Below, one piece after another: positions 62,665 through 64,000 of a stretch of DNA of 64,000 bases. Positions within the stretch are counted from its first letter, which is position 1, and each line of letters opens with the position of its first letter. This DNA is from CAJGDV01 sp036667875 (GTDB lineage Bacteria > Bacillota_I > Bacilli_A > RF39 > UBA660), in NCBI GenBank assembly GCA_036667875.1, contig JAVWTD010000002.1, forward strand, positions 1 to 64,000, read 5' to 3'. The position numbers and the translations under genes are program-made. The notes under the pieces were generated by a model, which was given only the letters and a program-made list of their open reading frames with translations, was not told where the DNA came from and did not search any database.

Positions 62665-62961
62665 ATGAAAGCTATAATCGAAACAGGAGGAAAACAAGTT
62701 TTAGTTGAAAAAGGTTCAGTAATCTATGTTGAAAAACTAGACGCTGAAGCAGGAGCTGAAGTTGTTTTTGACAAAGTTTTAATGGCAGATGGTGTCGTAG
62801 GACGTCCATATGTTAGTGGTGCTAAAGTAGTTGGAACAGTTGTTAAACATGGTAAAAACAAAAAAATAAAAGTTTACAAATACAACCCAAAGAAAAAGTA
62901 TCGTAAAACCCAAGGTCATCGTCAACCATATACAAAAGTAGAAATTACTACAGTAAAATAA
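62665..62961 (+). CDS. rplU: 50S ribosomal protein bL21
   Basis: A 98-residue L21: MKAIIETGGKQVLVEKGSVI, VVFDKVLMADG, and KYNPKKKYRKTQGHRQPYTK. Normal length. First gene of rplU-prp-rpmA, controlled by the leader in front. Its stop shares a base with the prp start. Confidence 0.97.
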   Translation: MKAIIETGGKQVLVEKGSVIYVEKLDAEAGAEVVFDKVLMADGVVGRPYVSGAKVVGTVVKHGKNKKIKVYKYNPKKKYRKTQGHRQPYTKVEITTVK

Positions 62962-63263
62962 TGATAACTATTAATGTTAAAAAAACTAACGATAAAGTAG
63001 AACAAATAATAATCAAAGGTCATGCAGGTTATGACGTGTATGGAAAAGATATTGTTTGTGCTTCTGTATCTAGTATAGTAATAACAAGTGTTAACGCAAT
63101 ACTAAAATTAAATAGTAAAGCAATAACTTATCATAATGATGATGTACTTGAAATACTAGTAAATGCGCAAGATAGCGTAACGGATATTTTACTTAATAAT
63201 ATGATAGATTTATTAATAGAATTAAGTGAAACTTATAAAAAAAATATAAAAATTAATATTTAG
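62961..63263 (+). CDS. prp: Ribosomal-processing cysteine protease Prp
   Basis: A 100-residue Prp (YsxB). IIIKGHAGYDVYGKDIVCAS contains the catalytic His and Cys pair spaced as in the family (about residues 21 and 33), followed by VSSIVITSVNAI. Prp removes the N-terminal extension of L27, and the L27 encoded next has such an extension. Position between rplU and rpmA is the family rule. Confidence 0.94.
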   Translation: MITINVKKTNDKVEQIIIKGHAGYDVYGKDIVCASVSSIVITSVNAILKLNSKAITYHNDDVLEILVNAQDSVTDILLNNMIDLLIELSETYKKNIKINI

Positions 63264-63278
63264 GGAGGTGACACTAAA

Positions 63279-63578
63279 ATGATGAATTTAATGAAGTTAA
63301 ATATTCAATTATTCGCTCATAAAAAAGGACAAGGATCAACAAAAAATGGTCGTGACTCTGAATCAAAAAGATTAGGAGCTAAAGCAGCTGACGGAGAATT
63401 CGTTACAGGTGGATCAATTTTATATCGTCAACGTGGAACTAAAATTTACCCAGGTGTTAATGTAGGGATTGGATCAGATGATACAGTTTATGCAAAAATA
63501 CCAGGATTCGTAAAATTTGAACGTGTTGGTAGAGATAAAAAGCAAGTTAGCGTTTATCCAGAAAAAACTAATAATTAA
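63279..63578 (+). CDS. rpmA: 50S ribosomal protein bL27 with cleavable N-terminal extension
   Basis: A 99-residue L27. The extension MMNLMKLNIQLFAHKKGQGS contains LNIQLFA before HKKG, the Prp cleavage site type seen in Bacillota; mature L27 should begin at HKKGQGSTKNGRDSESKRLG. The rest is standard (GSILYRQRGTKIYPGVNVGI). The N terminus of mature L27 reaches the peptidyl transferase centre, so cleavage is needed. Ribosome site GGGAGGTG. Confidence 0.97.
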   Translation: MMNLMKLNIQLFAHKKGQGSTKNGRDSESKRLGAKAADGEFVTGGSILYRQRGTKIYPGVNVGIGSDDTVYAKIPGFVKFERVGRDKKQVSVYPEKTNN

Positions 63579-63602
63579 TACAACTTATAGTTGTATTTTT
63601 TT
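63577..63602 (+). terminator. Terminator of rplU-prp-rpmA
   Basis: AATACAACT pairs exactly with AGTTGTATT over TAT and is followed by T's, starting at the rpmA stop. Confidence 0.9.
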
Positions 63603-63667
63603 TGATAAAAAGTTATAATGTTGAATAGATAAGTATGACACTTATAAATTAGAATGGGGGGACATAA

Positions 63668-64000
63668 ATGAATTTAATAGCATTATGTTTAAAAGTATTC
63701 TTTTCAAGAATATTAGATGTTTCTCTAGGTACAGTTAGATTCATAGTAACTATCAAAGGAAGAGCACGCTTAGCAGCAATGATCGGCTTCATGGAAGTTT
63801 CAATATGGTTTCTAGTCGTAAGAGAAGCTTTAAACACATCAGAAAAAAGTTTATGGATAGCATTTGCTTATGCTGGAGGATATGCAGTAGGAACATTAGT
63901 AGGAAGTTTCTTATCAGACAAATTTGTCAGTGGTAATTTAACTCTTCAAATTATACTGAATAATGACGATGATGAAATAGTTAATTCAATAAGAAAAGCA
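63668..64000 (+). CDS. DUF5698/DUF2179 (UPF0316) membrane protein, partial
   Basis: The first 111 residues of a protein cut by the window end. MNLIALCLKVFFSRILDVSL, TVRFIVTIKGRARLAAMIGF, MEVSIWFLVV and YAGGYAVGTLVGSFLSDKF match UPF0316 proteins: three membrane helices, then a cytoplasmic DUF2179 domain that would begin beyond residue 111. Family function unknown. ATG is preceded by a run of G's (GGGGGGAC), a strong but unusual ribosome site. Confidence 0.88.
   Translation, partial: MNLIALCLKVFFSRILDVSLGTVRFIVTIKGRARLAAMIGFMEVSIWFLVVREALNTSEKSLWIAFAYAGGYAVGTLVGSFLSDKFVSGNLTLQIILNNDDDEIVNSIRKA

Overview
The window is AT-rich (roughly 70-75 % A+T by eye), densely packed and almost entirely coded on the + strand. 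TGA is used as a stop (sufB ends in TGA) and Trp is TGG, so the code is standard and not the Mycoplasma code. Gene content and order are those of a low-GC Bacillota, class Bacilli: ylbD-ylbE-rsmD; radC-mreC-mreD-spoIVFA-spoIVFB-rplU-prp-rpmA; rsmH-ftsL-pbp; sufU-sufB; spoVS; rpoZ; ppdK. An uncultured, gut-type, reduced-genome Bacilli lineage is my inference; the sequence does not name a species. Two runs of 100 N show that this is a scaffolded draft assembly.

Layout. 1-5.3 kb: lemA and a DUF2207 protein, an isolated gene between the two gaps, a DUF4230 protein and a broken DUF1232-like gene. 5.5 kb: tRNA-Gly(UCC) on the minus strand. 5.9-12.9 kb: a MacB-type ABC transporter, a GGGtGRT protein with its Fe-S scaffold-like partner, PAP2 phosphatase, a thioredoxin/CcdA pair and a frameshifted ASCH gene. 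13-16.5 kb: a NiCo-like riboswitch with a clear terminator in front of a P-type metal ATPase, then an unknown methyltransferase-like protein. 16.6-24.5 kb: spoVS, sufU, sufB, a short SSB, an XRE regulator, pyrimidine nucleoside phosphorylase, rpoZ, recX, a PrsA-like foldase, and two tiny membrane proteins of the YjcZ type. 24.7-28.1 kb: a trimmed division cluster (rsmH, ftsL, PBP with PASTA domains).

28-32 kb: surface, TPR and GtrA proteins. 32-38 kb: rpsU, yqeY, rpsB with a structured leader and a C-terminal Rho_N-like fusion, tsf, ylbD, ylbE, rsmD, a HAD phosphatase. 38-43 kb: pgsA-like gene, a 1181-residue surface glucosaminidase, a ZIP transporter. 43.4-46.6 kb: a secreted protein, three membrane proteins and an ABC ATPase, an uncharacterised export or defence-type module. 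46.8-50.9 kb: lspA, rluD-like, rhomboid, xerC/D-like, collagen-like coat candidate. 51-59 kb: ppdK, yigZ, ygjV-like, DUF3267, uvrC, mutL. 59-64 kb: a SPOR-like protein, radC, mreC, mreD, spoIVFA-like, spoIVFB-like, L21 leader, rplU, prp, rpmA and a DUF5698 protein cut by the window end.

How the genes fit together. Housekeeping functions (translation, repair, wall synthesis, Fe-S assembly) are mixed with several sporulation-family genes (spoVS, spoIVFA/B, ylbD, YjcZ-like pair, collagen-like protein), which suggests a spore former or a lineage retaining part of that programme. Expression signals are very compact: many genes have a -10 box only about 10-25 bases before the start codon with a GGTGAT-type ribosome binding site, and many stop codons lie inside the terminator hairpin. 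I saw no insertion sequence, prophage, CRISPR array or rRNA.
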